Positions 33,933-46,028 of a DNA stretch of 64,000 bases are shown one piece after another. This stretch comes from Halicephalobus mephisto (Eukaryota; Nematoda; Chromadorea; Rhabditida; Panagrolaimidae): NCBI GenBank assembly GCA_009193035.1, contig SWDT01000070.1:558001-622000 (forward strand), given 5' to 3'. Position 1 is the stretch's first letter, and each line of letters starts with the position of its first letter. Position numbers and translations under genes: made by a program. The notes beneath the pieces are model-generated. The model saw only the letters and a program-made list of their open reading frames with translations. It was not told where the DNA came from and did no database searches.

Positions 33933-35498
33933 ATGTCTATGGCAGCTCAAATGAAGAAGGAAAAGAGAGTCATCGATGAAAAGGTAGAAAAGGTTCGGCA
34001 AGTCGTACCTGATGTTAGTAAGAATGATATAATTTTGGCTCTTCATAGCTATGATATGGATGTTCAACGAACAATTCAAGCTTTTTGTGATGGTTAGTTT
34101 ATTTTGGATTTACTTCGATTAGGGAGAAGGATGATTCATTGAGAAGAAAGCTTTAAATGAAAGCGCTTCCTCCTTTTGTCACCAAGGCTCGACCGAGCAC
34201 GCATTGTTTACACAAAATCATTAGAAAGTTAATCGTTTTGGGGAGAAAAACTGACCCATCAACGAATGGTGACGTATATTCGATTGTTTATTCTTAGAGA
34301 GAAAGCTTTGTTGACAGTATTTAATTTATAAATTATTTTTTAGAAAGTGCCCAAGCAACCTTGGGTGATTGGGAAAATACTGGAAAGCCAAAAAAATCAA
34401 AGAAGAATAAAGCAAATGGAGCTGGTAATGAAATAACGAATTCAAGGCCTCCTCAAATACAACAAAACGGTTATTCAACGAACGGGTTTACTGCCACATC
34501 AACAACGGCAACAAGTAGCAGTAGTAGCAATTCGAAGACAAAACAGGCTCCGAAGGTGAAGACGAACTCGAACTTGGATCATATCAATCGACTTTCTGGT
34601 GCTGATAAAAGTAAAGGTTTGTGTTCCTTAATATCCAGTATACATTTGTTTTTTTAGCGATACATTCGGAAATTGCTCGTCATAATACGGATTTAACCCA
34701 GTCTCAGAAATTATTTGATGCGGAGATATTGAATGCAGAGACGAGTATTGCTCAATGTTTTAAAGAAATTCGTCAAGCTGTAACTGATCGTGAACGCCAA
34801 CTTTTAGCTGCTCTTAATCAAATTCGATCTGACGGACATCAATATTTGGCGAACCGAAAAGTTGCAATTAGACAACTTGAGGAAAGTTCAAGTCAGGATC
34901 AGTTAGCAAACGGATTGAAGACCTTTTTGTCGCTCAAGCAGCAAGACACGGATTTAGGACATGTTACCCGGTTTATCTATGACAATGCGAGCTTGATCCG
35001 TTCTATTGCTCAATTTGGTGAAGTTGTTGGTGTTGGAGGAGCTGCAATTCAACCAACTCCTGTTTCTCATTCTGTTTCTAGTGCACAACCATCGATTAAA
35101 CATGCTACTAGTCATTCTAGCATTGTTAGCAGTGTCGGAGAAGATTCAGGACTCGGACAAATTAGTCCTGTTAGTAGTGGTGGGTTTTTTCAACTATTTT
35201 CGTGTGATTACATATGGAATTTTTAGGGAAGAATGTTGTTTCGGTTGAAAACGGTGGAATTGCCATGCAATCCGAAGGATTATCCGCTGATCAATTAGCT
35301 GAAATTCAACGACAACTTGCTGAACGTCTTAAGGCTCAAGGGATTGACCCAAGTGTCTTAGCTGGTTCTTCTGGGGCTCCAGCTCCTCGTCGTCGACCTC
35401 CACCAAAGGACCAAGGGAATAAGAAAGCCAATGGAGCAACTCATAAAGAAAACAAAAAGAACAAGCATTCTCAAATTGAATTGAGCATTCTTCATTGA
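33933..35498 (+). CDS. SPATS2/SPATS2L family RNA-associated protein (DUF1387)
   Basis: Cytoplasmic RNA-binding or stress-associated protein of the SPATS2 family. Exons: 33933-34092, 34344-34616, 34658-35179 and 35227-35498; 408 aa with all junctions phase 1. The N-terminal CUE/UBA-like helix bundle is clear (EKVEKVRQVVPDVSKNDIIL, then MDVQRTIQAFCDG and LGDWENTGKPKKSKKNK), matching SPATS2. It is followed by a Ser/Thr/Asn-rich linker, a conserved coiled-coil helical domain (residues ~145-245, with AEILNAETSIAQCFKEIRQA-like spacing) and a Lys/Pro-rich C terminus (PRRRPPPKDQGNKK). An upstream in-frame stretch lacks an ATG, so the start at 33933 is used; MSMAAQ offers a second ATG two codons later. 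Confidence 0.88.
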
Positions 35499-35888
35499 TC
35501 TTTTGTGGTAATTACCCCTAAATTATTTTACATATTTTCATCGTTTGTCCAAATCCAAAATTCTGTGATTGCTGTTTTGGTTTCGATCGACCAATTATCT
35601 TTGATTCTAATCACCAGAAGTGTCTTAATCCGAGGGGGAACCTCCTCCAGAAATTGTCTAAAACGGATTATTTCAAACTCGATAATTTATATTATTGTAA
35701 AAATATAAATTGTTCCACTTTATGAATAAATGGTTTAAGATTGAATTTTATGAAATTACAGTTTCCGATCTAGAGGAATTGGTCTAGAAGGCGTCAGTTT
35801 TCCTCTGAGCAGATGGGATAAATATTTTAATCCACCAAACAATAATCAACACCCAAACTTCAGTACAACACAAGGAACAAAACAATTA
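35499..35888. other. Convergent 3' region, SPATS2 / eIF3e
   Basis: About 390 bp of 3' flank shared by two convergent genes. AATAAA-like words occur near 35722 (plus). Nothing else is seen. Confidence 0.5.
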
Positions 35889-37249
35889 TTAGTTTGCTGC
35901 CGCATACGTCGAGGATTTCTTGTCCAGTTGAAGTTTCTCCAATTGCAAAGCAGCTTGTTGAGCTCGGAATGTCAATCTCTTCGTATTTTCCATTACTTGT
36001 TCATGAACACTGATGGGTTTTGCCGTCATAACAACTTGGCCTGATTGAGAATCGATTTTCGCTCCTTCGATACGGTAGTTTCTAATCAAATCGACGATCC
36101 AGCGCTCAGCATCAGCTCTGTCCATGTTGAGTCTATTAGCAAGCATATCCAGTCCGATACATTGATGAATACGGCAGAACATTTCAAAGATCAGCAAACG
36201 AGCATTCTCTCTAAAGTCATCCAAAAGACCAGTAAGGAAAAAGTCATTGAGAAGAACATCTTCGCATTCCCGAAGCTTCTTCTGAGCTTCATCAAAGTCG
36301 AAATCGAGATACAAGCAGGATAGGAAGTCTGTCACCGGATCACGATAAGTATTACGTTCAACATCGATGATACGCATCAAATCCTTCAAGGTGTTCTTCT
36401 GCTTCGACTTGCTTGTGACGACGGAGACAGAGATATAGCGTAGAAGATGTGGACAAGCAATTTGAATAGTGTTCAGATAAGGTTGGCTATTGAGGAACAA
36501 CTCAATCAAGTCATCACGTCCCTTAGGAAGATTGAAAAAGACAAACAAGGACCAGTGGAGGAGCCAGGAACGATGTTGCAAAAGTTCCAACTCGGTGTCG
36601 AAAGGATCAGAATCGATGTAGGCACGCAGCTTGATGAGATCATCTTTGGCATGGTTGAACTCTTGACAAAGTATTTCAGAAGCCAGTTTTCCATACAAGG
36701 CATTCAGGTAATTAGCATCACCATGAGGGACGACGTTACGGTAGTAGTAAAGACACACAGAAGCGGCTGAGTAGTTTCCGCATTCGTACTGGAACTTGGC
36801 ATAGCGATAAAGGACTTCTAGCATTTCCGGCTTGAAATTATATTCTTTTTCAATGTACTCATAGAGTTTGCTATTCCCTTCACGGTCACGAGCACTGTCC
36901 ATCAATTCCTTGACATCGTCTCGCTCCAGAATTTCAACTACAGGATCACACTTGGCTTTGAGCACATCCCTTTCCTTCAAGACTTCATCACGGCGCTTCA
37001 AAAGTTCTTGAGGAATAGCACCTTCAGGATAAGTTTCGATAGCTGTATCGATCATGTTAGTTTTCAACACCACTTGACGTTTGGCCTCAGCCAAGGATGC
37101 TTCATCGTAGATCTGAAAGATTCTATATGAAAACCGTGTAGAAATGACGAAAAACTTACTCGACGTTGCTCAAAGAACTCCAACAACGGGATAATCAAGT
37201 GCAAGTCGAAGAACGGAGAGAGCTTTGCAGTCAAGTCGTATTCAGCCAT
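35889..37249 (-). CDS. eif-3.E: Eukaryotic translation initiation factor 3 subunit E
   Basis: eIF3e (INT6) is a PCI-domain subunit of eIF3, which recruits the 40S subunit to mRNA. Two exons on the minus strand: 37249-37160 and 37112-35889; 437 aa, junction phase 0. The N terminus MAEYDLTAKLSPFFDLHLII is diagnostic, as is LLEFFEQRRIYDE across the junction. Further matches are ALYGKLASEILCQ, HRSWLLHWSLFVFFN and the PCI/winged-helix region DMLANRLNMDRADAERWIVD followed by RIEGAKIDSQSGQVVM. No truncation is seen. A GATTTTCAG acceptor lies about 15 bases before the ATG. Divergent from SIN3. Confidence 0.97.
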
Positions 37250-38036
37250 CCTTGATTCCAATGGCCTGAAAATCAGATATTAAAAAATGGAATTGAACTA
37301 AGATTAAAAATAAGCATTAGCAATGGTGACAAAAATAATAGAATTACGAAAAACGTTAAAATATCTGACGAAACATTGGGGATGGGATGGGAAGAGTATG
37401 GAAAGTAATATCAAAAATGGAGTTCAGGCCAAATGAAGATTAAGTATCCATAAAGGCAATGAAGGAAATAAAGCTCTAAAAGTACTGAACTTCTCGATGA
37501 AGCAGAGCGACCGAAACGAAGGGAGAAAAGTGCGGAAGAAATACAAGAAATAAAAAATTTAGACAAAGCAAGAATAAAATGTCGACAAATGGAGAACAGA
37601 GATTAAATGCCCATAGTGGTAATAAAGATGATAGGATTCCAAAAAAGTACCGAAATTGCCGATGAAGGCCTCGATGAAACAAGGAAAACGAAACGAAGGG
37701 AGAAACTGAGAATGCACAAACGAACAGACATTCGCGACAGGACGACTCGCGGCCAGTTTTCCTCGTTTGCGCGCGAGTCTGCCTTTATTTTTCTTCGGAT
37801 TTACGATCTGATTTTACAAATTAACAATTACTTTCTATATATAGTTTTCCTTCTTAAAAGCAGCAACTGGCTCTGTTGATGGATTTTAGGGGGGAAATTA
37901 ATTTTTTTAAGTTACATTTTTGTCGAATTTTCGAGTTAGAGATGTTTTACTTTTTTTCCCCTTGGCCAATTTTTGACTTTCTTTGATATATGAATTTTAT
38001 AAATTCCCTTTTTAGATTACGATAAATCATCTAATA
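37250..38036. promoter_or_regulatory. Divergent eIF3e / SIN3 intergenic region
   Basis: About 790 bp. The GC-rich stretch near 37725-37790 (cgcgacaggacgactcgcgg, tttgcgcgcgagtctgcc) resembles the GC-rich block upstream of L10a and is the likely promoter core. A tttttag acceptor near 38014 precedes the SIN3 ATG by about 20 bases. No gene is seen. Confidence 0.5.
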
Positions 38037-41000
38037 ATGGATGAAGATCCACCTGCGGACCCGGAAAGACAAGAGGAAAATGCCCAGACGGAGATACCTA
38101 TGGAGACTTCCGATCTCGTGGAATCCTCGTCGACTCCAGCTCCAGTGAGTTCCTCCACTCCTGAAGTTTTCTCAGATGCCACAATAACGATGAGAACAAG
38201 ATCAAGCTCGAGAGTATCAGCCGAAGAAGAGAGTTTGCTGATTTCAACTTTGAGCGTCGAAAATTCGAAGGAAGAAGTCGTCAGTAATCCAGATGCCCCT
38301 ACTCCGACTCAATCTGAATCTCCGGCTTCATCTGATTCAACTCCTAGAGCTCCATCTAATCCGAAATCCCACCCGGCTCTACCCCGTCCTCCTACGCAAT
38401 CCACTCAAAGACCGATTTTCCACATTATCGCCCCAAGGACCACCGCTCCAACTCCTTCCGACCCGAGAATTATCCTTCCCAGAACGCAGAATCCTACCAA
38501 AGTACGTCAATTTGTGCCGAAACAATCAGAGGCGGTCCGACCAACCAGAATGCGGGCATTCGAGCCAAGACAGCCCCGGGCATCTTACGTCAGAATCGAC
38601 AAACCCGCCGTGTCCGTCCCGAGACCGAGGAAACCCGCTCCAACCACCCCTGTCGTCAGTATTCTCTCAACTCCAGGGGCATCAACGAAAATTCCAGTCA
38701 AACAAACTCCTAAACCAGTCAATTTGCATCATATTCCAACTACGAGTACGGTCAAGATCCCCAGACCGAACCCCGCCAACAGTGCTCCGTTACCCGCCGT
38801 CCCTGGACCTTCTGCCACTTCTTCTGTTGCAGTTGTCAGGTTACCCAAGAGCGTGACTCCTCAACCAGCGATTCAGAAAAGACCTAAATCCGTTGCTTTC
38901 GCTGACGATCCTCAAGGCCGACCTCCAGAAGCTCTCTCATGCAAGACCGAACTGGACCCCTCGGGTACTGTACCTGCCGAACGCCAAGACAGACAAAGAG
39001 TAAGTTTTATTTTTTCATTCAAAAATTCTTAATTTAAAATTTTTATTTTTAAAAGTTTTATTTTTAAAAGTTTTTTATTGTTTGAAAATCATATTTTAGG
39101 AAGCGATAGAGTACCTAGATGAAGTTAAACGGAAATTTTCGCCTTCTACGTATAATACGTTTTTGGACGTTATGAAAGGATTCAAGATGCAGGATATGGA
39201 TACGATAGGAGTCATTAGAAGGGTTTGTTACCTTTTTGCCGCTGAACCTTCTTTGATAGCCGGATTCAATGGTTTTCTTCCTCAAGGATACGATATAATC
39301 CTGAATGGACCTGTGATCACGATCAAGGACCGAGATGGCCGGTTGCATGTCGTCGACACTTCCATCGACCCAAATAAACCTGTTCCACCGGAACCGACCC
39401 CTCTTGCTCAAACACCAGTCCAACAAGTGGAGGACCTGGCTCCACGAACATTCGACAACGCTGTTGTTTTTCTTCAAGCTTTGAAAAGTCGTGTTTCGAG
39501 GAAGAATTACGAAAAATTTTTGGAAATTATCAAAAGTTGTGAAGGAACGACTCAATTGGACCCGATTCAAGGAAAGAAGATGTTCCAAGAAGTGGCCCAA
39601 GTTCTGGAAAACGATGAAGATCTGCTTCTTGGATTCAGCAGTTTTCTGCCTGAAATGCAACAATGGTGTGTTTCTGAATTTCAGAAAAAACAGAATTACG
39701 AGGCGAATTTGACAAATAAGGATTACTACTGGCACGTGGAGAACGTTATGAGAAGATTGGCCGAAAATGAAGAAAATTTTCCCGGATCATCGCTTTTGAA
39801 ATATAAACCGATGAGATCGAGACCTGTGAGAAATCTGATCCAGACTTTGAAAGTAGCAACAACAGAAGATTTTGTTTTTTTCAACAAAGTCAGAGAATCC
39901 ATCGATAATGACAGAATTTTTGATAATTTTTGTAGAGTTCTGAGGTTGTACAATAATGGATTAATCGACAGACATGAATTGCTAGCTACTTGTATGCCGT
40001 TTTTCAGAGGATCGCCATTGCTGCAAGCTGAATTCAAAAAAATAATCGGTTTTAGTGAAGATTACGTTTTCGATTCTAATGCAGATCCGAGTTTGGGGAA
40101 AGTATCCAGAGTTGATCCTGATGTTAAAATCGAAATTGACTTTACTACTTTGAAAAGAAACGGTAGAAGTTACAGATTATTGCCGGAAAAATACCGTCAT
40201 CCAAAATGCAGCGGAAGAACAAGGTTGTGTCAGGAAGTTTTGAACGACAAATGGGCCATTTTTCCATCGTGGCAAAGCGAAGAAACGACCAGAGTGTCGA
40301 TCAAGAAATCTCCATTTGAGGAATTCCTACATAGAACAGAAGACGAAAGATTCGAAATAGATATGTTAGTTCAAATAAATACAGAAGCAATGGCAGCATT
40401 GGAAAGAATTAAACGACTTTCGATGAGGAATCCCAGATACGAAGTGGACGAGAAATTTGAATGTAGTTCGAAAACCCTCATGGTCAGAGCTGTCAGAAGA
40501 GCCTACGGCGAAAACACTCAGAAAGTTCTAGATGCGATGAAGAAGAATCCATATCTTGTTTCTACGACAGTTTTGAATCGATTGAAATTGAAACAACGAG
40601 AGTGGAAAAATATGGAAAATGCGTTCAAATTGGTCTGGGAAGATCAAGCGAAAAAATACTATCAGAAAATGACAACAAGGAAAGTCCATCACATGAGGAA
40701 ATGTGATCATAGTCTTCTGAAAGGAAATTTGACTCTTTCTGTTATTCAGAAACTTTATAAAAAACGACAATTCGATGGACTTAAGACAGATTTGGGAGTG
40801 AAAATTGAAAGAAACAAGGTCGTTGCAAGTCTCAAATTCGACTGGAAGGTGGTTTACGATATTAATGATCTGATGATCGTATTTGTAAAAAGACAAGCAA
40901 ATATTTCTGGTAAGTTTTAATTTAAAAAATGACTTATAATTGAAAATTGATATATGAACGATATATCAACGATGTGGGCTGTGATCGTCACCATCGTTCT

Positions 41001-44000
41001 CGGGATTAAAAAAGTTTTGTATCTTAGAATAAAAGCATCAAATCGAGAAAACAAGTCCCGAAAGCTTTGTTTATGACATATGATATATGAATTTTTGAAT
41101 TTTCTTTGAGGAAATTTTAAAAAATAATAAATTTAACGATTTTAAAATTAACTCCTTGTTTTTTAGGATTCCCGTTGAGATTGTTTTTTGATAATTTTAT
41201 AGTTTTAATATATGAATTTTTAAATTTCCGCGCAAAAGTATAAAAATTGTTAACTTTTTTAAGATCTAGCAAAATCGGTCCATTATTTTCTTTTTTAGGA
41301 TTGCCCTAGAGATTCCTCAAGATTCATGTTGGAACAATTTCGTAAAAAGGTTTATTTTTAAATTCAATAATAATATGGTTTTTTGAATTCGCGCGCAAGA
41401 ACAAGTGAAAGTGTAAAAATGATAAAACTGGCAATTTGATCAAAACTGACTCGCTCTTTCTGTACGCGCGTTCTCTTCTACAACAATCCTAAAATTTTTG
41501 TAAAACCCTAAAAATTCGCATCGGAGTAACTTCGACATGATATGCATTTTCAATTTTTACAATACTGTAATTGGATTGTTTCAGATTCAGTGAAAAAACA
41601 ACTTAAAAGGTTTATCCGGAAAGTTCTGCCGATGGTTTTGGACTATGCCAAGCCTCCAGATGAAAGTGAAGATGATGAAAAAGACCAATTTCCAAGGAAA
41701 TCCATTTCTCCTAGGATTTTCCTCTGTGGAGATGCTTTTGTGCATTTTATTCATCTTTATCAAACTGTAGCGATGAGATTGACTAAGTTGATGGAAAGAG
41801 CCAGATCGTTATCCAAAGAAGAATCCTACAAATTTAACTTGTTAAAAACACGACAAGAAATCTTCAAATTAACGGAGAAAAAACTTCCATCTTGGTGTGG
41901 AGATCAATGGGATGTGATTGAAGGATATGCTTCGATTGGAAATGAGAAAAAACGGTCCTTGGATAGATACATCGAATACATGAGTAATCTTCTTGGATTA
42001 CTGGAAGGAAAAATTACAGTATCTGCTTACGAAAAAGCTACAAAAAAGCTGTTTTCAGAGGACGCTTTTCCGGCTTTAGGATTGGATAAGTTCATAGCCA
42101 CTTTGGTGAAGGTCCTCCAGAATATTACCAACGATGAGAAACAGATGGATATAGTGAATAAGCTTTGGAGATATAATCAAGCAAGTTCAGATCCAGAAAA
42201 AACGAAAAATGACGAATATGTTCTTCATGAAGTTTTCAAAATTTTGTCTCATGAAAATATTTACGAAATAGCTATATATGATCAAAAAGAAGACAACAAT
42301 AGTTTCATGACGATTAGAATGGTGTCTTATGCAGCTCCATATGCGGATAAAAGCGAACTTTTCAAAACTCCCGAATGGAAAGTTTACAGAAGGACCTACA
42401 GACAAGGTTTAAACATTGTTAAAAGAAGTAAAAAAGCAAAATGCAGATTCAAAAGTAAACCATTATTTTTATTAAGAAATCTGAAAATTGGATGGGATAG
42501 AATGGGCAGATTCGACAATTTGAAAGATGAAGATTTCGATTCGATGGATGAATTAATTGAAGAAACAGAAGATTCTGATGAAAGTATTTCTTCAACAACA
42601 ACGACTTCAGAAGAATCAGAAATTGAAATTCCTAAAAACGGATTAATTAATGAATGGCCATACGGTAGAGACGAAAGATATGTGACTGAAGAATCGGAAT
42701 CTGAAATCGATAATGAAGAACAAGAAATAATTGAAGATGTTTCAGAAGAATCCAAAGAAATTGAATTTACAGAATCCGGAGTACAATGTGGCGAATCAAA
42801 AATAGTCCAATTTTCACCGAGAATTGAAATTAGCGATGTCGAAATGGAAGAACCAAAATCTCCGAAAATTTCCGAATCAGAAGAAGAAAAACAAAAAAAA
42901 TCAGAATCTACAACTAGTAAAATTGTACATGTTGAAGAAACTTCTCCTCCTGGACCTAGTTCGTCAACGGCTCCAACAACACGCCAAACAAGGGCCCAAA
43001 TGGAATCTCTCATTAGTGAAGACGAATGTAGAAGAAGAATAAACAAATTTACAAGTATTCAAGATTATAAACTTTTGAAATCTGAATTCAGAACTGTCAG
43101 AATCGAACCTGTAAGCGACACGGAACACGATTACGACGACGAGGTCATTGTTAATTTTGGAGCTTCTCATATGTCGGGCACGATGGAGGACAGAATATGG
43201 TGGGGTACTGTATTGAAAATTAAAAGAAGTTCGTCAAGTGGTACTTCTAGTGATTCTGATGATTCATCTGAAAAATACAGAAGAAAAAAATTAAAAAAAC
43301 AAAGACAACGAGGTGGAAGAGTTCGAGATATGATGCCGAGAAGAAGAGGAAGTAGTACTGTTAGAGCTGAAAGTAAATCCAAAAAATCTACACCTAGTAG
43401 TTCTAGTCCGTCGATGAACAGAGAACGAGATCCTTTGGCGGAATTGATGAAACCGGCTGAAACACAAGAAATGGAATCGAGTTCAGAAGACGAGGAGGAA
43501 ATGTTGCTTCCGGGACCCCCGAGGCGATACAGTAGTGATGAAGAAGAAAAAGAACAAAAAAGAAACGAAAATGGAATTATGGTGGAAAAAAATGAAAGAG
43601 ATGTAGATGAAATTTTTGATGATACTTTGGATCAAGAAAAATTAGAAAATGAACTTGAAGATTTGGAAATTGCCAGAGGGCATGAAAGAGATGAAGAAAA
43701 AAATGAAGAAAAAGAAACAGATGAAATTGAAGATGATGCTCCATTGATTCGTCCACCAGAACGTGGGTTTTTTTAAATATTAAAATTAAAATTAAAAATA
43801 TTTTTAAAATTAAAGTTTATTTTTATTTTTAAAATTCCATAAAGTTGTAAAAAATATAAAATTGTAGAAGATTACAGGATTTAACAATGGATTCTAGGTG
43901 ATTTTCGGAATTTCTTAAGAATCGAGAAAATTGCAAAGTTTTCAGTTTTTTAAAATTTATTAGATTTTAGATGATTTTCGAGAATTTAGAAATTTTTTAG

Positions 44001-45036
44001 GATTTTAGTAAGTATTATTATCTTTATTATTATTATTATTATAATTTTTATTATTATTATTATAATTTTTATTATTATTATCATTATTATTATAATTTTT
44101 ATTATTATTATCTTTATTGTTGTGATTTTTTAGCAAGACAAACGAGATCTCGATCGAGAAGCCATTCCCATCAAAATAAAGCGGATAAACTTGAAAAACG
44201 AGAATCCAAAGTTTCTTTTGATGAAGATCTAAATTCAGAAAGATCTCCAACTTCGTCTGCTCAAAAGAAACCTTCACCAAGTGCTTCATCTGTATCCAGA
44301 AGAAGTTCATCCTCGAGTGATGCCGAACCAGAACCAAAAAAAGGAAAACTAGAAAATCCTCAAGAAAAAGAAGTTTCTGATGTCGAAATGACTGAAACTG
44401 GACAACAAAAACAAGATTCTTCTGAATCAGAAGACGACGACGATGAATCCAATGAAGATGAAGAAGAAGACGAAGAAGAAAGAGAAAAAAGAGAAGAACT
44501 TTTGGATCAAGCTGTTATGAAACAATATACTCTAAGAAGAGAGAAAGAAAAGGAAAAAGAGGCAAATACGGCAAAGAAAACTTACTGCATATGGATGACG
44601 AAAGAACTATCAACTGCATGTCGAGCTGATTTATGTGAACAAATGATATTTGTTGAAAATAAAACAGCCCCAAATGTCATGTATAGATTTGGAGCATTGA
44701 ATGATGCTAAAAATGTAAGTTTTTATTTTTTATTTTCTTTTAAAATTAAATTTTTAGAATCAACATTATCGAGAAATTAAATTAGCCAAATTTGATGCAT
44801 GGATTGAAAAAACTCGATGTAAACAACAAATCGCAGGTGTTAGCTTTCCTTTGAGAAGTCGTCATGAGAAGGATACTAGTCCTGATTACGCTCAAGCCTT
44901 CAAGGAAACCAATATGCTTAGATCTAAAGAACGTCAGAAACGAGAATATGAAAACAAAACCGCTCGGAAAATGCGACGAAATGAACGTCGAGAAGAAAAA
45001 AGGGCTAGGAAGCTGGCGAAACACACAAAGAAATGA
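38037..45036 (+). CDS. sin-3: SIN3 corepressor scaffold
   Basis: Scaffold of the SIN3-HDAC histone deacetylase complex. Exons: 38037-38999, 39100-40909, 41585-43762, 44134-44714 and 44758-45036; 1936 aa. The N-terminal ~320 residues are Pro/Ser/Thr-rich and disordered. PAH1 is at ~322-387 (AIEYLDEVKRKFSPSTYNTF), PAH2 at ~440-505 and a degenerate PAH3-like region at ~586-640. The HDAC-interaction region at ~678-755 contains YRLLPEKYRHPKCSGRT, LNDKWAIFPSW and EDERFEIDMLV. The Sin3 C-terminal domain is at ~1038-1130, followed by long acidic and Ser-rich stretches and a second conserved Lys/Arg-rich block ending in ARKLAKHTKK. The exon 3 donor C|GTGGGT at 43762 is inferred from phase. Exon 4 lies after an (ATT)n repeat. 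Joining of exons 4-5 to this gene is likely but unproven. Confidence 0.9.
41290..41545. repeat. Dispersed-repeat mosaic in SIN3 intron 2
   Basis: Contains ggaacaatttcgtaaaaa (about 41331) and aaaaattcgcatcggag (41509), related to the duplicated block at 23698-23910. It also contains gaattcgcgcgcaagaacaagt...ctggcaatttgatcaaaa (41394-41449), whose reverse complement occurs in the avr-14 intron at 54310-54415. Confidence 0.7.
44010..44115. repeat. (ATT)n microsatellite in SIN3 intron 4
   Basis: About 100 bases of ATT trinucleotides interrupted by ataattttt and atcttt, repeating at ~24-27 bp. On the minus strand it makes an Asn-rich frame that is not a gene. Confidence 0.9.
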
Positions 45037-45206
45037 ATCTCGCATTCTTCATGATCCTCATTTTGCAAAATTTTTATCATCTCAAAACCAGCAAAGGAAC
45101 CAATGAAAAATAAAAAATTGCACCTTAACTGAGAGGTATTAACAAAAGTGAAAAACAAAATCAAATTAATTCTTTGAAATTTTAAAGCTCCGATAGTTGT
45201 GCAAAA

Positions 45207-46028
45207 TTACGCAAGATTAGTTGCATCTTGACGGGGGTCTGCGGGAGTAGTATTCGTATGGGAAGCGACGGGAGTGACATCTCTGGGACCAACTGGGACA
45301 ATATCCAGAGGAGAACCTTGGTCCTTCGGCGGCTTCTTGGTGTCCGACGGACTGTAAGCAGTAACCTGTATTCCCTTTGGGCTCTTGTAGTTGGTGTTGC
45401 AAGCTGTGCGAGGAATAATATATTCGGCGGAATGTTTCATCTGGTGATAGGCACGAAGAGTAACCCAAGAGACGTAGCAGTTCAGAACTCCTAAAACGAT
45501 AAGAACACAAGAGAGGATCAAGCAAGTGATGTTCACGTTTTCAGGAGGAACTGAAATGAAAGAATAAAAGAGGAACACCAAACGCAACTTACGATGTGGA
45601 TTATGCAAAAGTTCACCGTCCTCAAGGAACGCCGATTCCCTTAAGTAGTGTTTAGGAATATAACCAAAGACGGGTTCCTTGCCCTGGTCAACATCGAAGG
45701 CCACAGAAATCAATCCGACAATACCAATGAATATTTTGCTAAGTCCAAAAACACCAGTCGTCGCAACAGCAGGTAAGTAGAACCAGGCTTCGTCTTTCCG
45801 TTCTGCAGTAAGAACCATAACACAGCAAACAATCATCATCACATGGTAAATAAGCCACGAGTAGTAGGCAGGTTCATCTGACATCAGACTAAATGTAATA
45901 TTCATCATCGCTCGAATAACAGCAAGAACAAGCAAGACAATCGCGAACACTTTGGCTCCTCGTCTCACATCGATGCCACATAAGCATGTGTCATTTCTGA
46001 ATAGTTCGTTCAAGGTCGGTCGCACCAT
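45207..46028 (-). CDS. Four-transmembrane protein, family not recognised
   Basis: Function unknown. Two exons on the minus strand: 46028-45593 and 45550-45207; 259 aa, junction phase 1. An N-terminal cytosolic segment with a Cys pair (FRNDTCLCGIDVRRGAK) precedes four hydrophobic helices: about residues 28-48, 60-80, 90-118 and 155-178 (TCLILSCVLIVLGVLNCYV). The third and fourth are separated by an ~35-residue polar loop. After the fourth helix comes YHQMKHSAEYIIPRT, then a Pro/Thr/Asp-rich tail that looks cytosolic. This topology resembles small four-TM proteins of insects and nematodes with Pro-rich tails, but no specific family is claimed. A TTATTTCAG acceptor lies about 20 bases before the ATG. 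Convergent with SIN3 (170 bp). Confidence 0.85.
   Translation of the reverse strand: MVRPTLNELFRNDTCLCGIDVRRGAKVFAIVLLVLAVIRAMMNITFSLMSDEPAYYSWLIYHVMMIVCCVMVLTAERKDEAWFYLPAVATTGVFGLSKIFIGIVGLISVAFDVDQGKEPVFGYIPKHYLRESAFLEDGELLHNPHRKLRLVFLFYSFISVPPENVNITCLILSCVLIVLGVLNCYVSWVTLRAYHQMKHSAEYIIPRTACNTNYKSPKGIQVTAYSPSDTKKPPKDQGSPLDIVPVGPRDVTPVASHTNTTPADPRQDATNLA

Noticed and set aside
38293..38856. 187-codon second frame inside SIN3 exon 1
   Set aside because: A +1 shadow of the Pro/Ser-rich SIN3 N terminus.
42396..43046. 216-codon minus-strand Ser-rich frame
   Set aside because: Antisense shadow of the acidic Glu/Ser stretch of SIN3.
44005..44337. Asn-rich minus-strand frame
   Set aside because: Antisense of the (ATT)n microsatellite and SIN3 exon 4.
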